From positions 1-32,639 of the forward strand of contig JAWVYU010000013.1 of NCBI GenBank assembly GCA_033722575.1: DNA of 32,639 bases, in the 5' to 3' direction. Within the stretch, counting starts at the first letter, position 1. Each line of letters starts with the position of its first letter. Below the pieces are notes generated by a model, which was given only the letters and a program-made list of their open reading frames with translations, made no database searches and was not told the DNA's origin. This document shows, piece by piece, positions 16,186 through 23,287 of the stretch. Both the position numbers and the translations under genes were made by a program. Origin of the DNA: GCA-2748575 sp033722575. GTDB taxonomy: Bacteria > Pseudomonadota > Gammaproteobacteria > Pseudomonadales > Ketobacteraceae.

Positions 16186-17382
16186 GTGACAGATTCAAAC
16201 CCTGATCATGAGCGTACCCCAGGTGGCTGGCAGAAGCCGCTGATCATTTGTCTGATCATTGCGGCTCTGGGGGCGGGGTCATTGTTCCTGATTTTTTATA
16301 CCGAGCCGGGTGCCGTGAAGGAAGGTGCCACCCGCAAAACAGCGATGCTGGTGGATGTCATTGAGGTTCAAGGGGGGGATTTTCGCCCTGTGGTGGTGGC
16401 CACCGGGGTGGTGGTGCCTTCGCAGCGTGTGGAGCTGCGGCCCAGGATCAGTGGTGAAGTAGTGGCGATGTCAGACAACCTTGTGCCCGGTGGCCTGGTA
16501 AAAGAAGGCGAGCTTTTACTGGCGCTGGACAGGAACGACTACGAGCTGGCGTTACAGCGTGCGTTGGCGGAGCTTGAGCAGGCCAGGGCGAACCTGACTA
16601 TTGAAATGGGTCAGCAGGCCATAGCGAAAACCGAATATGAACTGATGAAAGAAAATCTCCGCGGCGAGCGCAAGGCGCTGGTATTGCGTGAACCCCAGCT
16701 CGACATTGCCAAAGCGGAAGTGCAGGCGGCAGAGACCGCCGTGGAGCAGGCCAGACTGAACCTTGAGCGCACCCGGATACTGGCTCCCTTCGACGGCCAG
16801 ATCACAGAGCGCGACGTTAATGTCGGTTCCCAAGTGGGCGTGGGGGATTCCCTTGCACATCTGGTGGGCACCGAATCCTACTGGGTAGAAGCCACTGTAC
16901 CGGTTTCCAAAGTGCATCAGCTGCGTTTTACCGATCCTTTGAGCGCTCATGAGCAGGACCCGTCGCCGGTGAAAGTAAAACATCGCAGTGCCTGGCCGGA
17001 AGGTGTGTATCGTCAGGGCCGGCTGACACGACTGATCGGAGAACTCAACCGCGAAACCCGGCTGGCGCGGGTACTGGTTACTGTGGATAACCCTATGGCC
17101 ACGAATAGCGAAAAGCCACCCCTGATGTTGGGGGCCTTTGTGGAGGCCGAGATCGAAGGTGCGCCCCTGAAGGATGTGGTCAAGCTGTCACGGGACTACC
17201 TGCGCACCAACGACAGGGTGTGGGTAATGCACGACGGGCAATTGGATATACGCCAGGCCGTTATTGCATTCCGGGATAGTACTCATGTGTATGTTTCAGA
17301 AGGGTTGCAACCCGGTGAGAAAGTGGTAACCACCAATCTTGCCACTATTACACAAGGGGCGAAGCTGAGGCTGATGGACTGA
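16186..17382 (+). CDS. RND efflux periplasmic adaptor (HlyD/AcrA family)
   Basis: A 398-aa membrane-fusion protein linking pump and outer-membrane duct. It has one N-terminal membrane anchor (about 18-38, LIICLIIAALGAGSLFLIF), no lipobox, a lipoyl half-motif (VELRPRISGEVVAMSDNLVPGG), an alpha-helical hairpin rich in Glu/Ala/Gln (about 115-195), and the second lipoyl half (RILAPFDGQITERDVNVGSQVGVGD). A beta-barrel and membrane-proximal domain follow. Translation starts at GTG (16186) with GGAGGG at good spacing inside the end of the upstream gene. The pump gene starts 1 bp after its stop, so the three genes are tightly coupled. Confidence 0.93.
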   Translation: MTDSNPDHERTPGGWQKPLIICLIIAALGAGSLFLIFYTEPGAVKEGATRKTAMLVDVIEVQGGDFRPVVVATGVVVPSQRVELRPRISGEVVAMSDNLVPGGLVKEGELLLALDRNDYELALQRALAELEQARANLTIEMGQQAIAKTEYELMKENLRGERKALVLREPQLDIAKAEVQAAETAVEQARLNLERTRILAPFDGQITERDVNVGSQVGVGDSLAHLVGTESYWVEATVPVSKVHQLRFTDPLSAHEQDPSPVKVKHRSAWPEGVYRQGRLTRLIGELNRETRLARVLVTVDNPMATNSEKPPLMLGAFVEAEIEGAPLKDVVKLSRDYLRTNDRVWVMHDGQLDIRQAVIAFRDSTHVYVSEGLQPGEKVVTTNLATITQGAKLRLMD

Positions 17383-17383
17383 C

Positions 17384-20300
17384 ATGAGCACTGAACCCGA
17401 AACTGAAACCGAAACCGAAACGGAACAGCAGGAAGCGCGGGGCCCCATTGCCTGGATGGCCGCTAATAATATTGCGGCAAATCTGGCCATGATCATTCTG
17501 ATTGGCGGTGGTATTTTTATGGCCTTTAGTGTTCAGAAGGAAGTTTATCCGGACTTTCAGCTGGATGTGGTGGTGGTACAGGTGGCCTATCCGGGAGCAT
17601 CGCCTTCAGAAGTGGAGCAGGGGATTCTGTTACCTGTTGAGGAAACCGTAAAGGGTGTTCAGGGTATCAGGGAAATGACCTCCACTGCCCGGGAAGGCAG
17701 TGGCGAAGTCCTGCTGGAACTGGTGGCGGGCATCGACCGTATCAAAACCTTTCAGGAAATTGATCAGGCGGTTAACCGCATCCGTACCTTTCCCGATGAT
17801 GCCGAGGAGCCGGAGGTACGGTTACAATCCCAGCAGCGGGAGGTGATGCAGATAGCCCTGTATGGTGATGTGGATATATGGACCTTACGCAAGCTGGCGG
17901 AGCGTGTCAGGGACAGCCTGCTGAACAATGAAGCCATTACCCAGGTGGAAATTGGCAATGTACCCGAATATGTCACCCATGTTGAGATTCCCAGTTACCG
18001 TCTTCGGGAATACAACCTGACCCTGGAAACCGTTGCGGAGGTGCTCGAGCAGTCGGCCAGGGATATTCCGGCGGGGGCGGTGTCCACAGGAGATGGTGAG
18101 ATCCTGCTGCGGGTCAAGGAGCGCAAGCAATGGGCCAGGGAATTTGCCACAATACCCGTGATTGTTTCAGATACCGGCGCCACGGTAACCCTGGGTGATC
18201 TGGCAACCATCCATGACGGTTTTGAAGAGCAGGGATTCCATTCCCGGTTTAACCGGCAGCCGTCGGTGGAACTGGAGATCTACCGGATTGGTGATCAGTC
18301 GCCTCTGGAGATTGCCGAAGCCGTCTCCCACACCCTGAAGGAACTGGATACCAGCCTCCCTGCCGGTGTGAAATACCGCATCGACAGTAATGCAGCTGAT
18401 GATTTCCGGGACCGGCTCATGCTGTTGCTGGAAAACGGTGCCATGGCTCTGGTCATTGTGCTGATTATTCTGGGTATATTCCTGGAGTACCGGCTGGCTT
18501 TCTGGATCATGATGGGTATGGCCATTTCCTTCGTGGGCAGTATGCTGTTTTTGCCGGTAGTGGATGTCAGCATCAATATGATCTCCATGTTCGCGTTTCT
18601 GGTGGTGCTGGGGATCGTGGTGGATGATGCCATTGTGGTGGGTGAAAACGTGTATGAATACCGGCAAAGGGGCATGGATTACCTTACCGCTGCCATCCGT
18701 GCCACCCGCGATATTGCTGCGCCGGTGACCTTTACGATCCTGACGACCATCGTCGCCTTTTTACCGGTGATGTTTTTGCCCGGCACCACGGGAAAATTCT
18801 GGTGGCCGTTACCGGTGGTGGTGATCATCGTGCTGATTATCTCGCTGGTGGAAGCGCTGTTTATTCTGCCGGCCCATCTGGCTCACAGCAGTCCCTCGGA
18901 AGGGGGAGGACTGTCCCGCTGGCTCCATCGCAATCAGCGCGCCATTGCCCGCAGCTTTGATCATTTTATCGATACCCGTTACCGGCCCTTTCTGGCGGTC
19001 TGTCTGCGCCAGCGCTATATCACCCTGACCGTGGCGGTAACCCTGCTGGTGGTGAGTGGTGGCTATGGCTACAGCGACCACATGGGAATGATACTGATGC
19101 CCCGGGTAGCCGCTGACGAGATTGAGGCCGGTGTGATGCTGCCGGTGGGCACCACCCGGGATCAGTCAGCAAAGGTGGCGAATGAAATTACTGAGGCTAC
19201 CCATAAAATGTTTGAGGAACATTCTCTGCATGAGCAGGCGGAAGGCATTAAAACCAATGTGCGGCGCCAGAACTTTATCGACGTGGAAATCGTGCTGAAA
19301 GCCCCTGATGAGCGTTCCATGAGCGCCCAGGGGATTATTGAATTATGGCGTGATGGTATTGGCGATGTGGAAGGCGTGGATCAGATCACCTTTGAAGCCG
19401 AACGCGGGCCCGGTGGCTGGCGCGACGATATCAGTGTAGATCTGAGTCACAGCAGCACGGAAGTGCTGGCCAAGGCCAGTCATGCTTTTGCCGAGCGCAT
19501 GAAACAATTCCAGGCCACCCGGGATGTGAACGACAGTTATACCAAAGGCAAACTGCAGTTTGATTATCGCCTCTTGCCGGAGGCCTACGCCCTGGGCCTG
19601 ACATCGGCGGAAGTGGGCCGGCAGATGCGCAATGCATTTTACGGCGCAGTGGCTTTGCGCCAGCTGCGGGGTACCAATGAAATCGAAGTGCGGGTCAAAC
19701 TGCCGGAAAGTGAACGCAAATCCCTTTTTGAACTGGAATCCCTTTTGATCCGTACCCCCTCGGGCACAGAGGTGCCGTTGAGCGAGATTGCGGAAGTCTC
19801 TCTGGGAGAGGCGTTTATTTCCATTGATCGTCGCGATGGCCGGCGCATTGTCACTGTTGGTATGGATGTAGTGCCCCAGAGCGCGGTATCGCGCATTATT
19901 GAGGCCATTAACACAGAGGTGCTGCCCCAGTTGCAGGCGGACTACCCCGGCATAACCTGGAGTTTTCAGGGCAGTCAGGCAGAAATGCGTGAGTCCACCC
20001 GGATGTTATGGGCCGGATTCGGGCTGGCCATGTTTGTGGTGTATTCGTTACTGGCCATTGCCTTTCGCAGTTACAGCCAGCCGCTGATTGTGATGATGGC
20101 CATTCCATTCGGTATTGTGGGTGCCGTGATCGGGCACATAGTGCTGGATTATGATTTGTCGCTCATCAGTCTGATGGGGGTGGTAGCGCTGGCCGGCGTT
20201 GTGGTGAACGGAGCGCTGATTATGGTGGATTATGCCAACAAACAACGCGCCCGCTTAGCGGTATTTGATGCCATTCATGAAGCAGGGGTACGCCGCTTTC

Positions 20301-20536
20301 GCCCGATTGTGCTCACCATGCTCACCACCTTCGGTGGCCTTACGCCCATTATTCTGGAAACCTCCCGGCAGGCCTATCATCTGATTCCCATGGCCATTTC
20401 ACTGGGCTTTGGTATTGTCTTCGCCACTTCCATCATGCTGATCATCATCCCTTGCCTTTACCTGATCCTGGAAGATCTGCTGGCGCTGGTGCCCTCTCGC
20501 CAGAATGGCAGCCATTGCGCCGGTGAAGAGGGCTGA
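17384..20536 (+). CDS. RND-family efflux pump, inner-membrane permease
   Basis: A 1050-aa proton-driven RND transporter with 12 membrane helices and two large periplasmic loops. TM1 follows NNIAANLAMIILIGGG. The TM4 proton-relay aspartates are D414 and D415 (GIVVDDAIVVGENV). In TM10, the segment aligning by eye with AcrB K940-N941 reads V941-N942 (VVVNGALIMVDY), so the usual lysine is absent. This occurs in some RND branches and suggests a pump outside the classical AcrB/MexB drug-efflux group. The N-terminus has a Thr-Glu repeat encoded by a hexanucleotide array. The substrate is unknown. The end is convergent with the DUF2797 gene (6 bp). Confidence 0.94.
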   Translation: MSTEPETETETETEQQEARGPIAWMAANNIAANLAMIILIGGGIFMAFSVQKEVYPDFQLDVVVVQVAYPGASPSEVEQGILLPVEETVKGVQGIREMTSTAREGSGEVLLELVAGIDRIKTFQEIDQAVNRIRTFPDDAEEPEVRLQSQQREVMQIALYGDVDIWTLRKLAERVRDSLLNNEAITQVEIGNVPEYVTHVEIPSYRLREYNLTLETVAEVLEQSARDIPAGAVSTGDGEILLRVKERKQWAREFATIPVIVSDTGATVTLGDLATIHDGFEEQGFHSRFNRQPSVELEIYRIGDQSPLEIAEAVSHTLKELDTSLPAGVKYRIDSNAADDFRDRLMLLLENGAMALVIVLIILGIFLEYRLAFWIMMGMAISFVGSMLFLPVVDVSINMISMFAFLVVLGIVVDDAIVVGENVYEYRQRGMDYLTAAIRATRDIAAPVTFTILTTIVAFLPVMFLPGTTGKFWWPLPVVVIIVLIISLVEALFILPAHLAHSSPSEGGGLSRWLHRNQRAIARSFDHFIDTRYRPFLAVCLRQRYITLTVAVTLLVVSGGYGYSDHMGMILMPRVAADEIEAGVMLPVGTTRDQSAKVANEITEATHKMFEEHSLHEQAEGIKTNVRRQNFIDVEIVLKAPDERSMSAQGIIELWRDGIGDVEGVDQITFEAERGPGGWRDDISVDLSHSSTEVLAKASHAFAERMKQFQATRDVNDSYTKGKLQFDYRLLPEAYALGLTSAEVGRQMRNAFYGAVALRQLRGTNEIEVRVKLPESERKSLFELESLLIRTPSGTEVPLSEIAEVSLGEAFISIDRRDGRRIVTVGMDVVPQSAVSRIIEAINTEVLPQLQADYPGITWSFQGSQAEMRESTRMLWAGFGLAMFVVYSLLAIAFRSYSQPLIVMMAIPFGIVGAVIGHIVLDYDLSLISLMGVVALAGVVVNGALIMVDYANKQRARLAVFDAIHEAGVRRFRPIVLTMLTTFGGLTPIILETSRQAYHLIPMAISLGFGIVFATSIMLIIIPCLYLILEDLLALVPSRQNGSHCAGEEG
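17399..17422 (+). repeat. In-frame hexanucleotide microsatellite (GAAACN)4
   Basis: Four consecutive GAAACN units (17399-17422), preceded by GAACCC, encode a (Glu-Thr)n tract in the cytoplasmic N-terminus of the RND pump. Copy-number change would stay in frame. Confidence 0.85.
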
Positions 20537-20542
20537 ACGTCA

Positions 20543-21352
20543 TCAGCCCAGTTCGATTTCATAACCGGCAAACTTGCGGATATTGATAACTCCGGTATCC
20601 AGCATCAGGTACTGGCCTTTAATGCCCATCAGCTGCCCGCTGACGTCCGGCTTTTTATCAAAATTGTGGGTGCTGACTTTGGTGGGGAAAACTTCCACCG
20701 GGTAGTGAATATCCACCACTGGCTCATCCAGAAGTTCCAGGCTGTCCTCGCCAAACCGGATGCGCAGATCATCGATTTTCGCCTTGCAGGTACTCAGAAG
20801 TTCATCCCGCCGGGCGGGCAGATCAATGGGGGAAACATCACCCTTGAGCATGGTACGCCAGTTGGTTTTGTCGGCAATGTGTTCCGCAAGCGCCACCTCG
20901 AACAAGCCGGACAGGAAGCGGCTGTTGACTTTGGCAATGGGCAATGCCTGTATGGCCCCCTGGTCCATCCAGCGGGTGGGAATCTGGTTTTCCCGGGTAA
21001 TGCCCACCTTAACGCCGGATGAATTGGCCAGGTAAACGTAATGGGGCTGAAAACAGTGGCTTTGAGCCCACTCGGGTTCGCGGCAGGTGCCGGCGTCGTA
21101 GTGGCAGGTTTCCGGCTTCACGATGCAGGTATCGCACTGGGCGAGCTTGCGAAAGCAGGGATAGCAGAATCCCTGGCTGAAGCTTTTGCTGGTTTTGCGG
21201 CCGCAATGGATGCAGAAAATTTTGCCGGTGTGATGCAGCCTGATGCAGTCACCGATGAGCTCGTTCAGCGGTTGAAGGTTATCGCCAATGGGCAGCTGAT
21301 ACGTAACCGGGTCGTTGAGTTCAGTTCTGAGTTTTCTGAGTGTGCCTAGCAT
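20543..21352 (-). CDS. DUF2797 family protein, zinc-binding, GIY-YIG-like core
   Basis: A 269-aa cytoplasmic protein of the DUF2797 family; function not established. A cysteine-rich domain holds C47-x2-C50, C63-x2-C66, C73-x2-C76, C83, C90 and C100, enough for two or more metal sites. It is followed by HYVYLANSSGVKVGITR (104-120), R127, and E152, whose order recalls a GIY-YIG nuclease core (inference). The open frame extends to 21556, but a good promoter for this strand lies at 21398-21426. The ATG at 21352 gives the family's usual length, so I chose it. The Shine-Dalgarno is weak. Confidence 0.85.
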   Translation of the reverse strand: MLGTLRKLRTELNDPVTYQLPIGDNLQPLNELIGDCIRLHHTGKIFCIHCGRKTSKSFSQGFCYPCFRKLAQCDTCIVKPETCHYDAGTCREPEWAQSHCFQPHYVYLANSSGVKVGITRENQIPTRWMDQGAIQALPIAKVNSRFLSGLFEVALAEHIADKTNWRTMLKGDVSPIDLPARRDELLSTCKAKIDDLRIRFGEDSLELLDEPVVDIHYPVEVFPTKVSTHNFDKKPDVSGQLMGIKGQYLMLDTGVINIRKFAGYEIELG

Positions 21353-21397
21353 GTCGTTATTCGTTGGACTCTGAATCAGGTGATGGAATGAGCGGGC

Positions 21398-21426
21398 ATT
21401 ATAGGGGTACAGGGAGCATCTGTCAT
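21398..21426 (-). promoter_or_regulatory. Sigma-70 promoter for the DUF2797 gene
   Basis: On the minus strand, -35 ATGACA (21421-21426) and a perfect -10 TATAAT (21398-21403) are 17 bp apart. Transcription would begin near 21391, about 40 nt before the ATG at 21352. This rules out the longer reading frame. Confidence 0.65.
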
Positions 21427-21483
21427 AAGGGTGTGTTTTTGCGCCATAGTCTGACGGGTGAGTGTATAAGAAAGCCTGTCTAT

Positions 21484-21499
21484 AGAACTCGCTGGTTCT
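21484..21499. promoter_or_regulatory. Palindromic box 1, AGAACT-N4-GGTTCT
   Basis: AGAAC and GTTCT inverted arms enclose 6 bp (TCGCTG). This is the first of two matching 16-bp elements in the DUF2797/DUF2236 divergent region. Together with the second copy at 21536 it looks like a dimeric regulator operator. Confidence 0.5.
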
Positions 21500-21535
21500 T
21501 GCTTCCGGTATCCCCGGGATGCTATGTTTGTCAAG

Positions 21536-21551
21536 AGAACTGACGGGTTCT
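21536..21551. promoter_or_regulatory. Palindromic box 2, AGAACT-N4-GGTTCT
   Basis: Second copy, with the same 12 conserved positions as the box at 21484 and a centre-to-centre distance of 52 bp, close to five helical turns. TTGTC (21528-21532) and GACAA (21552-21556) extend this copy into a longer inverted repeat. It is 84 bp before the DUF2236 start. Confidence 0.5.
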
Positions 21552-21635
21552 GACAAGGCCGGTCAGGCTGGGTCAATTCGCCAATAACGGCTACATTAGA
21601 TAGCAGAACAACCCTGACAAAAAAGGTAAAAGACC

Positions 21636-22778
21636 ATGCCGATGCCAGCAGAATACGAGCGTATCCAGCAAGGACCGCAAAGCCCCCAGGAAAGGATCTG
21701 GTGGGACAAGTATTCCCACGCCAACCTGGAAAAGTGGCGCAATGTCTGTGACCCCCTGGCGGATGACTGCACCGCCCTTATCAAGCGGGGCAGGCCGTCC
21801 GCCATGCTGGACGAAGTAGAAGCCCGGGCAGCCACGGAAGGCGGTGTGTTCAAGGCCTTTACGGATCACTGCTACAGCGTGCCAGGGTGGGTGGATTTTG
21901 ACATTCTGGATGCGGGCCGCCGCGTGTTTTTGCGCTACGCGCCGCTGCAGGGGCTGGTGCTGCTCTGTAGCAGTCTGGTTGAAGGGTACACTCTCAATAA
22001 ACCGGCCCAGGTGCTGGTGGCCACCGGGCGTTTGCAGAAGGATGTTACCCGGCGTATCTACGAAACGGGGCAGCTGCTTCATAACATGGTGGGCAAGGAT
22101 CACGTGAAACCCGGTTCGGTCGGCCATCGCACGCTGATGGAGGTGCGCCTGACCCATTCCGCCGTGCGCCAGTTTCTGTGGGCCGGTGGCAAGTGGAATG
22201 CCGATGCCTATGATCAGCCCATCAATCAGGAAGACATGGCCGGCACCGTGCTGGGTTTTGATTTTATGGTTTCCCGTGGCATTGAACGTCTGGGTGTAAA
22301 GCTCTCCGATGAAGAACGCCGTTTAATGCATTATTTCTGGCGGTATGCCGGCTACGTACTCGGAGTCAGAGAGGAGCTGCTGACACAAACCATCGAAGAG
22401 CAGTTTGTGCTGGCGCTGAAACTGACAACACATCTTTATAATCCCACTCCCGATGGCGAGGCGCTGGCAAAAGCTCTGTTGCGGGATATGGCCGGGGAGC
22501 CCCCGTTCGGGCTTTCTGAAGATATGCTGCTGGCATTTGCCGAGTATCTGGGTGGGCCGGTGCTGGCAAGGGATTTTCACTTCAGGCCCAGCCTGGGAGC
22601 GCGGGCCCGTGTGCGACTGATCCGACAGCTGATCCGGGCAGCGTCGGCGGGGCGCAAACTGACTCCGGACTTTCTGCAGCGCATCGTGGAAGGCAAAAAC
22701 CATGAATTCCGGCGAAAAAATATCTTCAATGGCCTGGGAGGTAATCCTGATCGATTTGCCTTCAAGGGACTGGCCTGA
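21636..22778 (+). CDS. DUF2236 (MpaB/Lcp-like) oxygenase-family protein
   Basis: A 380-aa protein of the DUF2236 family, which includes the latex-clearing oxygenase Lcp and MpaB, both b-type haem proteins. Supporting stretches are EVRLTHSAVRQFLW (the R-x-x-H-x3-R helix), PINQEDMAGTVLGFDFMVSRGIERLG, EERRLMHYFWRYAGYVLGV and the aromatic C-terminal part. Conserved histidines in these helices are candidate haem ligands. There is no signal peptide, so it is probably cytoplasmic. The start follows AAAGGTAAAAGACC. The substrate is unknown; an oxidative role on a hydrophobic compound is only a family-based guess. Confidence 0.8.
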   Translation: MPMPAEYERIQQGPQSPQERIWWDKYSHANLEKWRNVCDPLADDCTALIKRGRPSAMLDEVEARAATEGGVFKAFTDHCYSVPGWVDFDILDAGRRVFLRYAPLQGLVLLCSSLVEGYTLNKPAQVLVATGRLQKDVTRRIYETGQLLHNMVGKDHVKPGSVGHRTLMEVRLTHSAVRQFLWAGGKWNADAYDQPINQEDMAGTVLGFDFMVSRGIERLGVKLSDEERRLMHYFWRYAGYVLGVREELLTQTIEEQFVLALKLTTHLYNPTPDGEALAKALLRDMAGEPPFGLSEDMLLAFAEYLGGPVLARDFHFRPSLGARARVRLIRQLIRAASAGRKLTPDFLQRIVEGKNHEFRRKNIFNGLGGNPDRFAFKGLA

Positions 22779-22836
22779 CCTACCTTCACCCTGGAACAAA
22801 GAGGATTTTTATCATGACCCGCGGGTGTCGGTAACT

Positions 22837-22908
22837 TTGACAGCTGACAAAATCTGACACTTTTTGCAGGATGTTTTCAACAAATCCGCTTCGTAAAAGG
22901 ATCCGACA
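22837..22908. promoter_or_regulatory. Cluster of TGACA/CGACA repeats upstream of a sigma-54 promoter
   Basis: TTGACA (22837-22842), CTGACA (22844-22849), CTGACA (22854-22859) and CCGACA (22903-22908) lie about 70-145 bp upstream of the predicted sigma-54 start site. This is the usual position for enhancer-binding activator sites. The activator is unknown. Confidence 0.35.
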
Positions 22909-22953
22909 GTCAGGAATTTTCAATATAAACAATGGCTTAATGTTTTTTTAAAG

Positions 22954-22970
22954 TTGGCACTGCGATTGCT
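22954..22970 (+). promoter_or_regulatory. Sigma-54 (RpoN) promoter
   Basis: TTGGCAC-N5-TTGCT is an exact match to the -24/-12 consensus, with GG (22956-22957) and GC (22968-22969) separated by the required 10 bp. The predicted start site is about 22981. No protein gene begins before the terminator at 23059-23087. Confidence 0.75.
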
Positions 22971-22980
22971 ATGTAAAGAT

Positions 22981-23087
22981 TGAAATCGAATTTATTCTTA
23001 CCACCCTGAAAAGAATGCTTTCGATTCCTCATCAACTAGAAAACTACGCTGCAATGATAGGCAACCTGGACAGGTTGCCTTTTTTTT
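22981..23087 (+). ncRNA. Candidate sigma-54-dependent small RNA, about 107 nt
   Basis: The segment between the sigma-54 start site and a strong intrinsic terminator has no credible ORF and folds well. AATCGAA (22984-22990) pairs with TTCGATT (23020-23026), and ATTCTT (22994-22999) pairs with AAGAAT (23011-23016). This presents an 11-nt C-rich apical loop, ACCACCCTGAA (23000-23010), able to pair with Shine-Dalgarno-like GGGTGG. A single-stranded A-rich linker leads to the terminator hairpin, whose 3' U-run is typical of Hfq-bound RNAs. The layout (RpoN promoter, short RNA, terminator) parallels the Qrr RNAs of Vibrio, but I see no sequence similarity to them. Confidence 0.6.
23059..23087 (+). 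terminator. Strong intrinsic terminator
   Basis: AGGCAACCTG (23059-23068) pairs perfectly with CAGGTTGCCT (23071-23080), followed directly by seven further T residues (23081-23087). It ends the transcript from the sigma-54 promoter and separates it from the tetR-ung genes. Read-through from the DUF2236 gene would also stop here. Confidence 0.92.
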
Positions 23088-23113
23088 ATCCTGTTTACCC
23101 GGAATCCTCGGGT

Positions 23114-23135
23114 TAACTTCCCTGTAACTTCCCTG
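23114..23135. repeat. 11-bp perfect tandem repeat
   Basis: TAACTTCCCTG occurs twice in direct succession (23114-23124, 23125-23135), about 140-160 bp before the TetR start. It could be a regulator site or a slippage product. Confidence 0.7.
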
Positions 23136-23197
23136 AAAGGCGCGACCATTTGGCTCGTTTTCCCCCTTTCGCGATGAATCCGCTTCTGAATTACAGT

Positions 23198-23287
23198 ATG
23201 ATGTCCGCGTTATTTGTTCCGCTTTTTTTAACGCAAATTTTGGCGTTGTTTTTTCTCGGGTTGATGAGTTTTATTTATGAACGATGA
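23198..23287 (+). CDS. Possible 29-aa hydrophobic leader peptide
   Basis: Tandem ATGs at 23198/23201 open a 29-codon frame encoding a single hydrophobic stretch (MSALFVPLFLTQILALFFL), then a stop at 23285-23287 that overlaps the TetR start by 11 bp. It would be a membrane or leader peptide coupled to tetR. Against it: there is no Shine-Dalgarno, TATGAT at 23197-23202 could be a -10 box, and T-rich DNA gives hydrophobic frames by chance. Confidence 0.2.
   Translation: MMSALFVPLFLTQILALFFLGLMSFIYER
23230..23254 (+). terminator. Weak attenuator-like hairpin before the TetR gene
   Basis: AACGC (23230-23234) pairs with GCGTT (23243-23247) over an 8-nt loop, followed by G and six T residues (23249-23254). 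It ends 22 bp before the TetR start. The stem is only 5 bp, so termination would be inefficient. Confidence 0.28.

Noticed and set aside
21484..21551. Reading the AGAACT boxes as LexA sites
   Set aside because: They fit neither CTGT-N8-ACAG nor GAAC-N4-GTTC (the arms here are 6 bp apart), and the neighbours are not SOS genes.
21353..21556. 68-codon N-terminal extension of the DUF2797 gene
   Set aside because: A good sigma-70 promoter for this strand lies inside the extension, and the shorter form has the family's normal length.
22981..23087. Assigning the candidate small RNA to the Qrr or CrcZ families
   Set aside because: Only promoter type and layout are similar. I see neither the conserved Qrr core nor the repeated CA-rich Hfq motifs of CrcZ.
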